From positions 1-64,000 of the forward strand of contig CAVSDW010000022.1 of NCBI GenBank assembly GCA_963726665.1: DNA of 64,000 nt. The letters run 5' to 3'. The DNA is from RPQJ01 sp963726665 (lineage in GTDB: Bacteria > Pseudomonadota > Gammaproteobacteria > Steroidobacterales > Steroidobacteraceae). Below the pieces are notes generated by a model. That model was not told where the DNA came from and made no database searches. It saw nothing but the letters and a program-made list of their open reading frames with translations. Of the stretch, positions 16,800-30,471 are shown one piece after another; position 1 is the first letter of the stretch; each line of letters starts with the position of its first letter. The position numbers and the translations under genes are program-made.

Positions 16800-19229
16800 T
16801 CAAGGCCGCCAGACGAGCGCGAGGTCCTCCACCTTGGTGTCGGCCTTGCGGGGCCGCACGGGCACGGTCTCGATGCGCACGGCGTTGGGGTCGAATTCCT
16901 CCGTGAGACGCGCGATCTCGGCCTCGAGTTCCGCGTTCAGCGCCTCGACCTGCGCATGGATCGCCTGTACGTCGGCTTCGGCGGCCGTGACGTCCGAGCG
17001 CTGCCGGCTGGTGCGCCCGATACCGCGCGCGGCGCTCGACACCTTGCCGTAGACGCTGCTGCGCCGCCCGCCGAACAGCGCGCCGAGCAGGCTGCCGCCA
17101 ATGGACACCGCGGTCGCCAGGGTCTCGCTCGACGCCTGGGACTTCTCGCGCTCCACGCGCTGGCCGGCGCGTTCTTCGCGGGCCTGCAGCGTGGCGATCT
17201 TCGAGGCGTACTTCTGGCGCAGCGTATCCACCGCGGCATCACGCTTCTCGCGCAGCACCAGCGCGACGTGGGCGCGGAACTCGCCCTCCGTGCCGCCCGG
17301 GGCGGCACTCATCTTGAGCGCCGGGCAGGACATGAGGTTGAGCGAGGCATTGCGATACACGTGGTCTTCGAGCTCGTCGGCCCAGGCGCGATGATTCTTC
17401 GACGACATCGCGGCGGCCGGGATTTCGCCGAATTCCGCACCCTCGCGCGGCTCGTCGTCGAAGTCGGGGCCGGGCTCAGGGCTGACGTCGGCCGAAGCCC
17501 AGTCCGGGCCGTCCCGGCCGACGGGTGCCAGGTAGTACCAGGATTCCCAGGCGTTCATGCCCGACTTGGCATCGACGAAATGCGCCCGCGCTCGGGCGCC
17601 GATGCATGGCTCGTAGGTCACCGTACCCTTGGCCTGTGCAGGGCGCAGGAATTTTTCCACGACGCCGGCCTGGACGATGGGCCGCGATGACGCGGCGGCC
17701 GAAGTGCGTGAAGCCGTCGCGGGTGCGCCCGCGGCCCGTCCTTTTGCCGCCTTCCCCGCAGCTCCGTCGCCTGACGCAGCAGCGCTCGCAGCCGACCCAC
17801 CTGCATTGCCCGATGGTTCTCCGGCCGGATTCACGAGCTTTGCGATCTCGGCGAGCGTCAGCGGTCCGCGGAGATACGAGAGCGCCCATCGGGTGCGCAG
17901 CAGCACCGGCGCGTCGTCGTGGACGTTGCGCATCAGGAACGCCCGCTGCGTCAGGCTCGACATCAGCGCCTCGAGACCCGCGCGATCCATGCCGCCGGCC
18001 GCCTCGGTGCCGAGCAGGCCCTCGATCACGCGGTTCTTGTCGCGCTCGGTCTGCAGCCGGCCGATGAACCACGTGCCCGCGTTGCCCAGGCCCTTGTAGT
18101 CGAGGTCCACCGGGTTCTGGGTCGCGAGCACCACGCCGAGCCCGAAGGCGCGCGCCTGCTTCATGAGCGTGAGCAGCGGCAGCTTCGATGGCGGCATCGC
18201 GGACGGCGGGAAATAGCCGAACACCTCGTCCATGTAGAAGACTGCGCGCAGGCTGGTCGTGCCGGACTGTCGGCGCATCCAGGCCACGACCTCGTTGGCG
18301 ATCAGCGTCACCACGAACATGCGCTCCGCGTCGTTCAGGTGCGCGATCGAGATGACGGAGATTCGCGGCTTGCCGGCGTCGGTGTAGAGGAGCTTCTGGA
18401 TGTCGAGCGCGTCGCCCGCGAGCCAGGCCTCGAAGCCGGGCGACGCGAGGAGCCCGTTCACCCGCAGCGCCAGTTCCATGCGCTCCTTGGCGGGGTAGAA
18501 GCTCTCGAGGTCGAACACGCCGACCTTTTCGAACGGCGGCTTCTGCACGGCCTGAATCATTGCCGCGAGGTCCGGGCTCTGGCCCTTGCGCCATGCAGCA
18601 TCGAGGATGGCCGAGAGCAGCAGGTACTCGCGGCTCTTGATGGGGTCGGCGTCGATGCCGAGCAGCCCGAGGAGTCCTGCGACAGCCGACCCGATGCGTT
18701 CCTTGAGCGCCGTCGAGTCGCCGAGCGTCGTGGCGTCGGGCGCCGTGAAGGAGCGCAGGATCGAGAGCGGACGGCCCGACTCCGATCCCGGCGTGTAGAT
18801 CGTGACCTCGGCGGCGTCGCGCAGGCGCTGGATGCGCGCCCCGTCCTCGTTCCATTCGGCGAGCCCCTTGCTCCAGGTCGCGGCGGTGGACGCGGCAAAC
18901 TCCGCGACCGACTGGCCCTTTCGGGCAGCCTCGCCCGCGTCCACCCAGGGCTCGAAGTCCGCGGGCCGGAGCTCCGGGAACGTCAGCATCAGGTTGCCGA
19001 TGTCGCCCTTGGGGTCGATCGCGATCGCCGGCACGCCGTCGAGCGCGGCTTCCTCGAGCAGCGACAGGCAGAGCCCCGTCTTGCCGCTGCCCGTCATGCC
19101 GATGCAGACCGCGTGGGTGGTCAGGTCGCGGGAGTCGTAGAGCAGGTCCGAGCCGGGCTGGCCCGATTTCGGGTCGAGTTCCCGGCCGAGGTAGAAGGCG
19201 CCGAGTTTTTCGTAGCTGGGCAGTGGCAT
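16800..19229 (-). CDS. HerA/FtsK-like P-loop ATPase (DUF87-type)
   Basis: The product is 809 residues. Near the N-terminus lies a Walker A motif GMTGSGKTG (about 44-52) and a DPKGDIGNL segment. Walker B appears as RAVFYMDEVFG (about 334-344), followed by ATQNPVDLDYKG and an arginine-finger-like region, all typical of HerA-like translocases. The last 190 residues are a coiled coil interrupted by a Gly-rich helix pair (SIGGSLLGALFGG). It may pump DNA or remodel a membrane-linked assembly; no nuclease partner such as NurA is adjacent. Confidence 0.85.
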   Translation of the reverse strand: MPLPSYEKLGAFYLGRELDPKSGQPGSDLLYDSRDLTTHAVCIGMTGSGKTGLCLSLLEEAALDGVPAIAIDPKGDIGNLMLTFPELRPADFEPWVDAGEAARKGQSVAEFAASTAATWSKGLAEWNEDGARIQRLRDAAEVTIYTPGSESGRPLSILRSFTAPDATTLGDSTALKERIGSAVAGLLGLLGIDADPIKSREYLLLSAILDAAWRKGQSPDLAAMIQAVQKPPFEKVGVFDLESFYPAKERMELALRVNGLLASPGFEAWLAGDALDIQKLLYTDAGKPRISVISIAHLNDAERMFVVTLIANEVVAWMRRQSGTTSLRAVFYMDEVFGYFPPSAMPPSKLPLLTLMKQARAFGLGVVLATQNPVDLDYKGLGNAGTWFIGRLQTERDKNRVIEGLLGTEAAGGMDRAGLEALMSSLTQRAFLMRNVHDDAPVLLRTRWALSYLRGPLTLAEIAKLVNPAGEPSGNAGGSAASAAASGDGAAGKAAKGRAAGAPATASRTSAAASSRPIVQAGVVEKFLRPAQAKGTVTYEPCIGARARAHFVDAKSGMNAWESWYYLAPVGRDGPDWASADVSPEPGPDFDDEPREGAEFGEIPAAAMSSKNHRAWADELEDHVYRNASLNLMSCPALKMSAAPGGTEGEFRAHVALVLREKRDAAVDTLRQKYASKIATLQAREERAGQRVEREKSQASSETLATAVSIGGSLLGALFGGRRSSVYGKVSSAARGIGRTSRQRSDVTAAEADVQAIHAQVEALNAELEAEIARLTEEFDPNAVRIETVPVRPRKADTKVEDLALVWRP

Positions 19230-19388
19230 AGGAGGGTACTGGCCAAGGTCAAAGGTTGGGGGTCGCGGCGTGGCGTTCCGGTAGTGTAAGGAAGAAAGGC
19301 ATTAATGATCAGCGGTTAGCCTTCCCCCTTCGCCGGCGCCCTGACTTCCCATAGCATGTCGGCTTCGACGCCGCCTGCCGGGAGCCCC

Positions 19389-21182
<1,794 letters not shown>

Positions 21183-21183
21183 A

Positions 21184-22029
21184 ATGGCGCGGTCCCGCTT
21201 CCGCCAGCCGAGCATCCTCCCGGGCTTCGGGCTGACCCTCGGCTTCACGACTTTCTTCCTGAGCGTGCTGGTGCTCCTGCCGCTCGCGGCCCTGGTGCTG
21301 CGCGCCGGCTCGCTCTCGTTTCAGCAGCTCATGGACGTGCTGCTCGACCCCAGGTCCGTCGCTTCGTATCGCTTGAGCTTCGGCGCTGCGCTGCTGGCGG
21401 GGGGTGTCAACGCGGTGTTCGGCTTCATCGTGGCCTGGGCACTGGTGCGGTACGACTTTCCCGGCCGGCGGCTCATCGACGCCATGATCGACCTGCCGTT
21501 CGCGCTGCCCACCGCCGTGTCCGGCATTGCGCTTGCCGCCGTATTCGCGCCGACCGGTTGGCTGGGACTCAGGCTCGCGGCCGCCGGCGTGCAGGTGGCC
21601 TACACCTGGCTCGGCGTCGTGGTTGCGCTGACGCTCATCGGCCTGCCGTTCGTGGTGCGCTCGGTGCAGCCCGCGCTCGTGGAAGTGCAGCGCGAACTCG
21701 AGGACGCGGCCGAGACCCTGGGCGCACGACCCTGGCAGACCTTCCACCGCATCATCCTGCCTGCGGTGCTGCCGGCACTCGTCACCGGCTTCACCATGGC
21801 CTTCGCGCGCGGTCTCGGCGAATACGGCTCGGTCGTGTTCATCTCGGGCAACCTGCCGCTCAAGACCGAGATCACGCCACTGCTCATCGTCATCAAGCTC
21901 GAGCAGTTCGACTACGACGGCGCCGCCGCACTCGGCGTCATCATGCTGGTGACCTCGTTCCTGATGCTGTTCGCGATCAACCTCGTGCAGGCCTGGGGGC
22001 GGCGCCGTCACGTCGCCGCGAGGAACTGA
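21184..22029 (+). CDS. cysT: Sulfate ABC transporter permease CysT
   Basis: The product is 281 residues with about six membrane helices and the ABC-permease loop EDAAETLGARPWQTFHRIILP, which contacts CysA. The N-terminus LPGFGLTLGFTTFFLSVLVLLP is typical of CysT/CysU. It starts one base after the cysA stop and overlaps cysW by one base (TGATG). Confidence 0.94.
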   Translation: MARSRFRQPSILPGFGLTLGFTTFFLSVLVLLPLAALVLRAGSLSFQQLMDVLLDPRSVASYRLSFGAALLAGGVNAVFGFIVAWALVRYDFPGRRLIDAMIDLPFALPTAVSGIALAAVFAPTGWLGLRLAAAGVQVAYTWLGVVVALTLIGLPFVVRSVQPALVEVQRELEDAAETLGARPWQTFHRIILPAVLPALVTGFTMAFARGLGEYGSVVFISGNLPLKTEITPLLIVIKLEQFDYDGAAALGVIMLVTSFLMLFAINLVQAWGRRRHVAARN

Positions 22030-22880
22030 TGGCCGGCGCCGCGCCAATGATCGAGGAACGCCGCGTTTCGCTCGCGCGCCGGGCCGGGCGCGGCGTGCTG
22101 ATCGCGATCGCGATCCTGTTCCTCGGGCTGCTGCTCATCGCGCCGCTGGGCGCAGTGCTGGCGCAGGCCCTGGCGAAGGGCTTCGACGCCTACCTGCACT
22201 CCTTCGGCGACGAGGACACGCGCGCCGCGATCCGCCTCACCCTGCTGACCGCCGCCATCGTAGTGCCGGTGAACACGGTGTTCGGGATCTGTGCGGCCTG
22301 GGCCATCGCGAAGTTCGAATTCCGGGGCAAGAGCCTGTTGATCACGCTCATCGACCTGCCGTTCGCCGTGTCACCGGTGATCGCCGGCCTGGTGCTGGTG
22401 CTGGTCTTCGGCGTTCAGGGGTGGTTCGGCGCGTGGCTGGTGGAGCGCGACTACGCGATCATCTTCGCGCTTCCCGGCATCGTGCTCGCGACCATGTTCG
22501 TGACCTTCCCCTATGTCGCTCGCGAGCTGATCCCGCTCATGCAGCAGCAGGGCAGCGAGGAGGAGGAGGCCGCGATCACGCTCGGCGCCGGCGCGTGGAC
22601 GACCTTCCTGCGCATCACGCTGCCCAAGATCAAGTGGGCGCTGCTCTACGGCGTGATCCTCTGCAATGCGCGCGCCATGGGCGAGTTCGGCGCAGTGTCG
22701 GTCGTGTCGGGACACATCCGCGGCTACACGACCACCATGCCGCTCGACGTGGAGATCCTCTACAACGAATACGATTTCGTCGCCGCGTTCGCCGTCGCCT
22801 CGCTGCTCGCGCTGCTCGCGCTCGTCACATTGGTGCTCAAGAATCTCGTGGAGTGGCGTGCGGACCGCAGGACGGGCTAA
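22029..22880 (+). CDS. cysW: Sulfate ABC transporter permease CysW
   Basis: The product is 283 residues with six predicted helices and the coupling loop EEEAAITLGAGAWTTFLRITLP. The segment RAMGEFGAVSVVSGHIRG is characteristic of CysW. With CysT it forms the inner-membrane pore. It is followed after 13 bases by a sensor kinase gene, so the kinase is likely in the same operon. Confidence 0.94.
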   Translation: MAGAAPMIEERRVSLARRAGRGVLIAIAILFLGLLLIAPLGAVLAQALAKGFDAYLHSFGDEDTRAAIRLTLLTAAIVVPVNTVFGICAAWAIAKFEFRGKSLLITLIDLPFAVSPVIAGLVLVLVFGVQGWFGAWLVERDYAIIFALPGIVLATMFVTFPYVARELIPLMQQQGSEEEEAAITLGAGAWTTFLRITLPKIKWALLYGVILCNARAMGEFGAVSVVSGHIRGYTTTMPLDVEILYNEYDFVAAFAVASLLALLALVTLVLKNLVEWRADRRTG

Positions 22881-22893
22881 GCGGAGTCACGAG

Positions 22894-25027
22894 TTGCTGC
22901 AGGATCGATTGTTGCTGAAGGATCGGTTCGACAGCGTGCGCCGGCTCGCCTCCGGGCCGAAGTCGCTGCAGGGTTCGCTCGCTCTCACCGTCGCGGGGCT
23001 GCTGCTCGTCGCGATCCTGGTGCTGGCTTTCAGTGCAGTCGGGCTGCTCCGCAAGCAGGCCGAGCAGCAGGCGCTGGTGCGGACCCAGCTCGCGGGCGTC
23101 GCCGCCCGCGAGGAGCTGCGGCGCGTCGAGGAGGATGCCCAGACGTCGGCGCGATTGCTCGCAGCGCGACCCACGCTGGTGCGGCTGGTGCGCGATGGCA
23201 ACCGGGAGCAGCTCGAGCTCTTCCTCCGGCGCTACTGCGACACCGCTGGCCTGAACGCCTGCGCCGTGACCGCCGGCCCCTCCGTGGTGCTCGCCTCGAC
23301 GCGCCCCGGGCTCGACTGGGCCGCGTTGCTCGAGTCGGTCTCGGAGCAGGGCGAGCACTTCATGTTCGCGCCGCCCGAGGTCGCCGCGACGGACTCATCG
23401 GCGCGACGGCCCAGGTTCCGAATCTCGTCGAGACGCGGGTCGTCGTCCTGCGCTTCCTCGACGACCGGCTGGCGGCGAAGCTGACCGAGGCCGCGGGTAT
23501 CGAGGTCCGGCTCGTGCGCCTGTCGAAATGGCTGGACGGCGTGGACCCGGCGCTCAAGTCCGTGCACTCGACGGCGCTCACGACGGGCGCGCCGGCTGCC
23601 GAGCGCATTCCCGCCGCGCGGCGTGTTCGCGTCGAGCACGCCGGTCGTTGCTTCCACGGGCGAGGGTGTTGCGCTGATCGAGTCGCGCCTGCCGATTGCC
23701 GGGGTGGACGCGACCGTGGACGGCTTCGTGAAACGCCTTGCCTGGACCGCACTCGTCCTCGGCATCGTGGCGGTACTCGCGGCGCTGGCTGCTGGCGCGT
23801 CGCATCGTCCGGCCCCTGGAGCTGCTCGCGTCGGCGGCGAAGCGGCTCGGGCGCGGCGATTTCTCCACGTCGATCCCAGAGTCCGGCGGGCCAGAGACGG
23901 CCGCGCTCGGGCGGACCCTCGAAGGCATGCGGCGCAACCTCGTCGAGACCACCGCCACGCTGCGACAGCGGGAGGCCGAGGCGCAGGCGATGCTGCGCGG
24001 CGTCGTCGAGGGCGTATTCGCGGTGGACGCCGACCGTGTCGTGCGGTACCTGAACCCGCAGGCCGAGCGCATGGCGGGCGTCGCCTCGTCCGAGGCGCTC
24101 GGCCGGTTCTGCGGCGACGTGCTGAAGCCCTGCGTCGGCAAGGACGGCCGGCGACCCTGCGAGACCGCCTGCCCGATCCTGGCCGCGCGCGAACGCGACC
24201 AGGCGCAGGCGACCGAATTCATGGACAGGCCGGACGGGTCGAAGCGCACCGTCATCATCACGAGCGCACGGATGGTCGACGGCCTGCAGGTGCAGGTGAT
24301 GCGCGACGAGACGGCGCTCGAGTCGGCGCGCCGCGCGCGTGACTCCATCCTGGCCAACATCTCGCACGAGTTCCGCACGCCGCTCGCGGCGCAGCTGGCG
24401 TCGCTGGAGCTCCTCGAGGACAACCTCCAGGAACTGCCGCGCGAGCAGCTCGCGCGAGCTGGTCGGCACCCTGAAGCGCGGCACCCTGCGTCTCACGCGG
24501 CTCATCGACAACCTGCTCGAGAGCGTTCGCATCGAGTCCGGGCCAGCTCGGCATCCGCTCGCAGCCGGTCTCGCTCGAGGATGTCGTGCGCGAGGCGGGT
24601 GAACTCGTCGAGGGCCTGCTCTCGCAGCGCGGCCAGTCGCTCGAGCGTCGCGCTGCCGGAGGATCTGCCCGACGTCGTCGGCGACGCGCCGCGACTGACG
24701 CAGGTGTTCGTGAATCTCCTCGCGAACGCCAACAAGTTCGGCCCGGAGGGCGGCCCGATCCGCATCGGCGGCGAACTCGCCGGCGCCGAGGTCCGGGTCT
24801 GGGTGGAGGACGAGGGCCCCGGCGTGGCCGACCCGGAGCAGGGCTCGATATTCGAGCGCTTCTACCGCGCGGCCGACAGCGAACCCGAGCCGCGCGGCCT
24901 CGGCCTCGGGCTGTGGATCGTGAAGTCCATCGTGGAGCGGCACGGCGGTCGAGTCGCGGCCGAGCGCACGCCGGCGGGCCGCACGCGGTTCACGATCACG
25001 CTGCCCGTTGCGGGGGCCGGGCAGTGA
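22894..25027 (+). pseudogene. Sensor histidine kinase with PAS domain, interrupted by about six frame changes
   Basis: Reading across frames restores one kinase: N-terminal helix SLALTVAGLLLVAILVLAF, a periplasmic sensor region, a second helix (LAWTALVLGIVAVLAALA), HAMP, a PAS domain with a Cys-rich stretch (FCGDVLKPC...PCETACPI), the phospho-acceptor ANISHEFRTPLA, N-box NLLANANKFGPEG and G-boxes. Frame changes lie near 23385, 23600, 23790, 24450, 24540 and 24650. Motifs are intact on both sides of each break, so base-calling error is likelier than decay. The likely start is TTG 22894 with GGAG at 22883-22886. Its stop overlaps the response-regulator GTG. Co-transcription with cysATW suggests control of sulfur uptake. 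Confidence 0.8.
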
Positions 25028-25719
25028 AGATCCTCATCGTGGACGACGATGCCGACCTCCTCGCGCTCGTCGGTTTCGCACTGACGCAGGCCGGCTACCT
25101 GGTCGTGAAGGCGCCGGACGCGCGCACGGCCCTGCAGCGCTATGCAGCGGAGTCGCCGGACCTCGCGATCCTCGACATCAACCTGCCCGACGGCAGCGGA
25201 TTCGAAATCTGCGAGGCAATACGCACGCAGTCGCGGATCCCGGTGATGATGCTGACCGCGCGCGGAGAGGAGGAGGACCTCGTGCGGGCACTGGAGCTCG
25301 GCGCGGACGACTACCTCACGAAGCCGTTCAGCCCGCGCACCCTGCTCGCGCGCGTCAAGGCGCTGCTCAGGCGCGCGGGGCTCGAGGCCGGCGGCACCGC
25401 GACCGCCGGCCCGTTCGCACTCGACCTCGAGGCGCACCAGCTGCGCGTCGGCGACGCGGCGACCGTGAAGCTCACCAAGCTCGAGACGCGGCTCATGCAG
25501 ATCCTGATTGCGAACGCGGGCAACGTCGTCAGCACCGAGCGGCTGCTCACGCACGTCTGGGGTCGCCGCGGCAGCGGCGACCGGCAGCTCCTGAAGCAGC
25601 TCGTGCATCGCCTGCGGCAGAAGATCGAGGCGGATCCGGCCGCGCCGCGCTACCTGCAGACCGAGTCGGGTGCGGGCTACCGGATAGTGGTTGGTGAGGA
25701 AGGACGTGATGGCGAATAG
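25024..25719 (+). CDS. OmpR-family response regulator
   Basis: The product is 231 residues from GTG 25024. The receiver domain has acidic DDD at 8-10, phospho-acceptor Asp in LAILDINLPDG, Thr in MLTARG and Lys in TKPFSP. A winged-helix DNA-binding domain follows, ending in YLQTESGAGYRIV. It overlaps the kinase stop by four bases (GTGA) and is its likely partner. The nearest candidate targets are the sulfate-uptake genes of the same operon. Confidence 0.92.
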   Translation: MKILIVDDDADLLALVGFALTQAGYLVVKAPDARTALQRYAAESPDLAILDINLPDGSGFEICEAIRTQSRIPVMMLTARGEEEDLVRALELGADDYLTKPFSPRTLLARVKALLRRAGLEAGGTATAGPFALDLEAHQLRVGDAATVKLTKLETRLMQILIANAGNVVSTERLLTHVWGRRGSGDRQLLKQLVHRLRQKIEADPAAPRYLQTESGAGYRIVVGEEGRDGE

Positions 25720-25795
25720 CGGATAGCGGATAGTGAAGACAGCGTCCAACGCTGGAGAATTCGGTTCTGACCATCCGCTATCCGCTAGTTCACTA
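25712..25795. terminator. Inverted GCGGATA-repeat pair between convergent genes
   Basis: AGCGGATAGCGGAT (25719-25732) and ATCCGCTATCCGCT (25773-25786) are perfect inverted arms separated by 40 bases. They lie exactly between the convergent response-regulator and ABC-exporter stops. The sequence is the same repeat seen at 4872-4895. A shared terminator role is likely by position only. Confidence 0.5.
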
Positions 25796-25804
25796 ACCGC
25801 TTCC

Positions 25805-27660
<1,856 letters not shown>

Positions 27661-27750
27661 GGCGGCGGCCGGCGACCATGGTCCCGCCAGCTTGCCACAG
27701 GTGCCGGGCGGCGACTCGTCCCTGAGCCGTCGCCGGCGATCCTGTCGGAC

Positions 27751-28767
27751 TCAGCGCGCGTAGATCCGGTCGAAGACTCCGCCGTCGGCGAAGTGCGTGG
27801 CCTGCGCCTTCCCCCAGCCGCCGAAGTCCGCGATGGTGACCATCGTGCCGAGCTTCGGGAAGACGTTCGCGTACTTCGCCGCCACCGCCGGATCGCGCGG
27901 GCGGTAGTAGTGCTTGGCGACGATGTCCTGCCCCTGTGGGGAATACAGGTACTCGAGGTAGGCGCGGGCGAGGTCGGACGTGCCGCGGCGGAGCGCGACC
28001 TTGTCCACGACCGCGACCGGCGGCTCGGCCAGGATGCTCACCGAGGGCACGACGATCTGGAACTTGTCCTTTTCGAGTTCCCGGGTGGCGAGGAACGCCT
28101 CGTTCTCCCAGGAGATCAGCACGTCGCCGATGCCGCGCTGGGCGAAGGTCGTGAGCGAGCCGCGGGCACCGGTGTCGAGCACCGGCACGTTCTTGTACAG
28201 CTTGCCGAGGAAGGCTGCCGCCGTCGCCGCGCTGCCGCCCGGCTGCCTGAGTGCCCAGGCCCAGGCCGCGAGGTAGTTCCAGCGTGCGCCGCCCGAGGTC
28301 TTCGGGTTCGGCGTGATCACCGATACGCCGGGCCTCGCGAGGTCGCCCCAGTCCTTGATGCCCTTCGGGTTGCCCTTGCGCACCAGGAACACGATGGTCG
28401 AGGTGTACGGGGAGCTGTTGTCCGGCAGGCGCGTCTGCCAGTTGGCCGGCAGCAGCTTGCCCTGGGTCGCGATCGAGTCGATGTCGTAGGCGAGCGCCAG
28501 CGTGACCACGTCCGCGGGCAGGCCGTCGATGACCGTGCGCGCCTGCTTGCCGGAGCCGCCGTGCGACTGGCGGATCGACACGTCCTGGCCGGTCTTCTGC
28601 TTCCAGTACTGCGCGAAGGCCTTGTTGTATTCGTCGTAGAGCTCGCGGGTCGGGTCGTAGGAGACGTTGAGCAGGGTCGTCTCGGCCCTGGCGGCCGTGG
28701 ACACGAGCACGAGCGATGCCGCGAGGGCGGCGATCGACGCGCGGGCGATGATGCGATGTATCGACAT
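27751..28767 (-). CDS. sbp: Periplasmic sulfate-binding protein
   Basis: The product is 338 residues. The signal peptide ends near STAARAE. The mature N-terminus LLNVSYDPTRELYDEYNKAF and the segments QSHGGSGKQARTV, NPKTSGGARWNYLAAWAWA and ISWENEAF are diagnostic of Sbp/CysP. It delivers sulfate to the CysATW transporter encoded 5 kb away on the other strand. It lies immediately downstream of the porin gene (17 bases), probably as one transcript. Confidence 0.94.
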   Translation of the reverse strand: MSIHRIIARASIAALAASLVLVSTAARAETTLLNVSYDPTRELYDEYNKAFAQYWKQKTGQDVSIRQSHGGSGKQARTVIDGLPADVVTLALAYDIDSIATQGKLLPANWQTRLPDNSSPYTSTIVFLVRKGNPKGIKDWGDLARPGVSVITPNPKTSGGARWNYLAAWAWALRQPGGSAATAAAFLGKLYKNVPVLDTGARGSLTTFAQRGIGDVLISWENEAFLATRELEKDKFQIVVPSVSILAEPPVAVVDKVALRRGTSDLARAYLEYLYSPQGQDIVAKHYYRPRDPAVAAKYANVFPKLGTMVTIADFGGWGKAQATHFADGGVFDRIYAR

Positions 28768-28784
28768 GTCGTTTGTCTCCGTAC

Positions 28785-30297
28785 TCAGAATCCCAGCTGC
28801 ATGCGGGTGAGGAACACCTTCTCGTCCTCACGGTCCGCGCCGCCGGCAGCGCCTCCGTCGAAGGAGGTCTGCTCGTAGTCCAGCACCAGTTTCACGGTCC
28901 TCGTTCAGGTACCAGTTGACGCCAAGCGCCCAGGCGCTCGCTTCGCTGGCCTGGGTGTTCGGGTCGGCGAAGGACGTCGCGCCGCCGGTGAACGCGTCGT
29001 TGTCCACGTTGAGCACATGGTAGCGTGCGACGAGCTCCCACGCTCCCCAGGTGTGGTCGGTGAGCGAGAAGATCGTGTTCGGCTTGTAGCCCTTGTACGA
29101 CTCCTCCTCGCCGGTCAGGAACCACGAAGCGGTCACCTGCCAGGCGTAGTTGTCCATGGTGGCTTCGCGGTAGGCGGGCCCGGTGCCGCGCGAGACGTCC
29201 TGCGACTCGTGGCTGTACTCGGCCATGAGGCCGAACGGGCCGACGTAGTAGTAGAGCTGCGGCGCGAGGCGCACGCGTGATCCGTTCGCGATCGTCGCGG
29301 TCGCGCCGGTGCGGTACTGGAAGAAGTTCGACTGCGCCGAGGTCTTGTAGGTGGGAAGCAGCGTCTGGGACGTCGTGCCCTCCTGGTCGGTGTAGGTCGA
29401 TGCGATGCCGACGCCGAATCCCCGCAGCGCGAACACGTCGCTCTCGGCGAAGGGGAGCGTGAACAGCCGGCCCGCCCATTCCTTCGGGCTGTTCGGGTCC
29501 TGGTCGGATGGCGAAAAGGAATCGCTGCTGCTGCCGTCGTTAGAGCCATTCAGGTAGGCGACCGCGTAGCTCACGCGGTCGCCGGCCAGGCTGCCGCCGA
29601 TCTGCAGGCCGATGTCGCGGTTCGGGGCGATCTGCGTCGGAAACGCCCTGGCGACCATGCGAATGTCGCTCGCCGACTGCAGCCGCTCGAGCCCGACGGG
29701 CGACTTGAACTTGCCGGCTGTGAGCTGGAACTCCGGCAGGAAGCGGGCTGTCACGTAGGCGTCCTGGATGATGGCCTTGCCCTGGCCGAAGTCCGGCATG
29801 AACTTGAAGTCGTAGATGCCGCCGACCGTGCCCTCGAGGATCGGCCGCGCGCGTGTCACCTGCCAGGTGTCCGGCGGGTCGCCTGCATAGTCGTCGGTGA
29901 AGAATCGTCCGTCCGTCTGGACCAGGCCGCGCAGCTTGATCTGGTTCTGCCCGTCGGCCGACTGGATGGAGAATCCGCGCGCGCTCGCCTTGACCACCGG
30001 CGTTGAGGCAAGTGCAGCCCTGTTCGCCTCTTCCTGGATCTCCAGCTTGCGCTCGAGAACCAGGACCTTCTGGTCCTGCTCCTCCTGCTTCTGCTCCTGC
30101 GGCTCCAGGACTCGGAGCTGCTGCTGGAGAGCCTGGATCTTCTGGTCCTGTTCCTCGAGCCGCTGAATGAGTTCGGCGATTGTCGGCTGGGTGGCGGGTC
30201 GTTTGGTGGATTCTGGCTCGCTGCGAGCGCCCGAGAATGGCAGCAGGCTGGCCGCGGCAATCGCGGCGGCGTGCCACCGCGTGACAGGGTCGTTCAT
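28785..30297 (-). CDS. OprO/OprP-type outer-membrane porin, one-base frame error near the 3' end
   Basis: About 503 residues after correction. A signal peptide is followed by a coiled-coil (about 35-85, rich in EEQDQK repeats) and a 16-strand beta-barrel typical of phosphate-selective porins. The frame runs off after WYLNED because of one extra base in a GG pair at 28896-28897. Without it the protein ends VKLVLDYEQTSFDGG...LTRMQLGF, the expected C-terminus with a terminal Phe for barrel assembly. The gene is upstream of sbp, so the pore may admit sulfate. Confidence 0.85.
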
Positions 30298-30471
30298 GAC
30301 TCGCTCTCCGAACGAAGGTTGGGGAGCGAAATACTAGGTACGGAGTGGTAACGGGGTCAGTCGAGAAGCGGTGACAATTGCGGTAACCACGGGCGAACTG
30401 CTGGCTCTGTGGCCAGAACATTGCATTGGCCAGGACCTTGCCGAGTGCGCCGGCGGCGCCGAGTCGGCCGG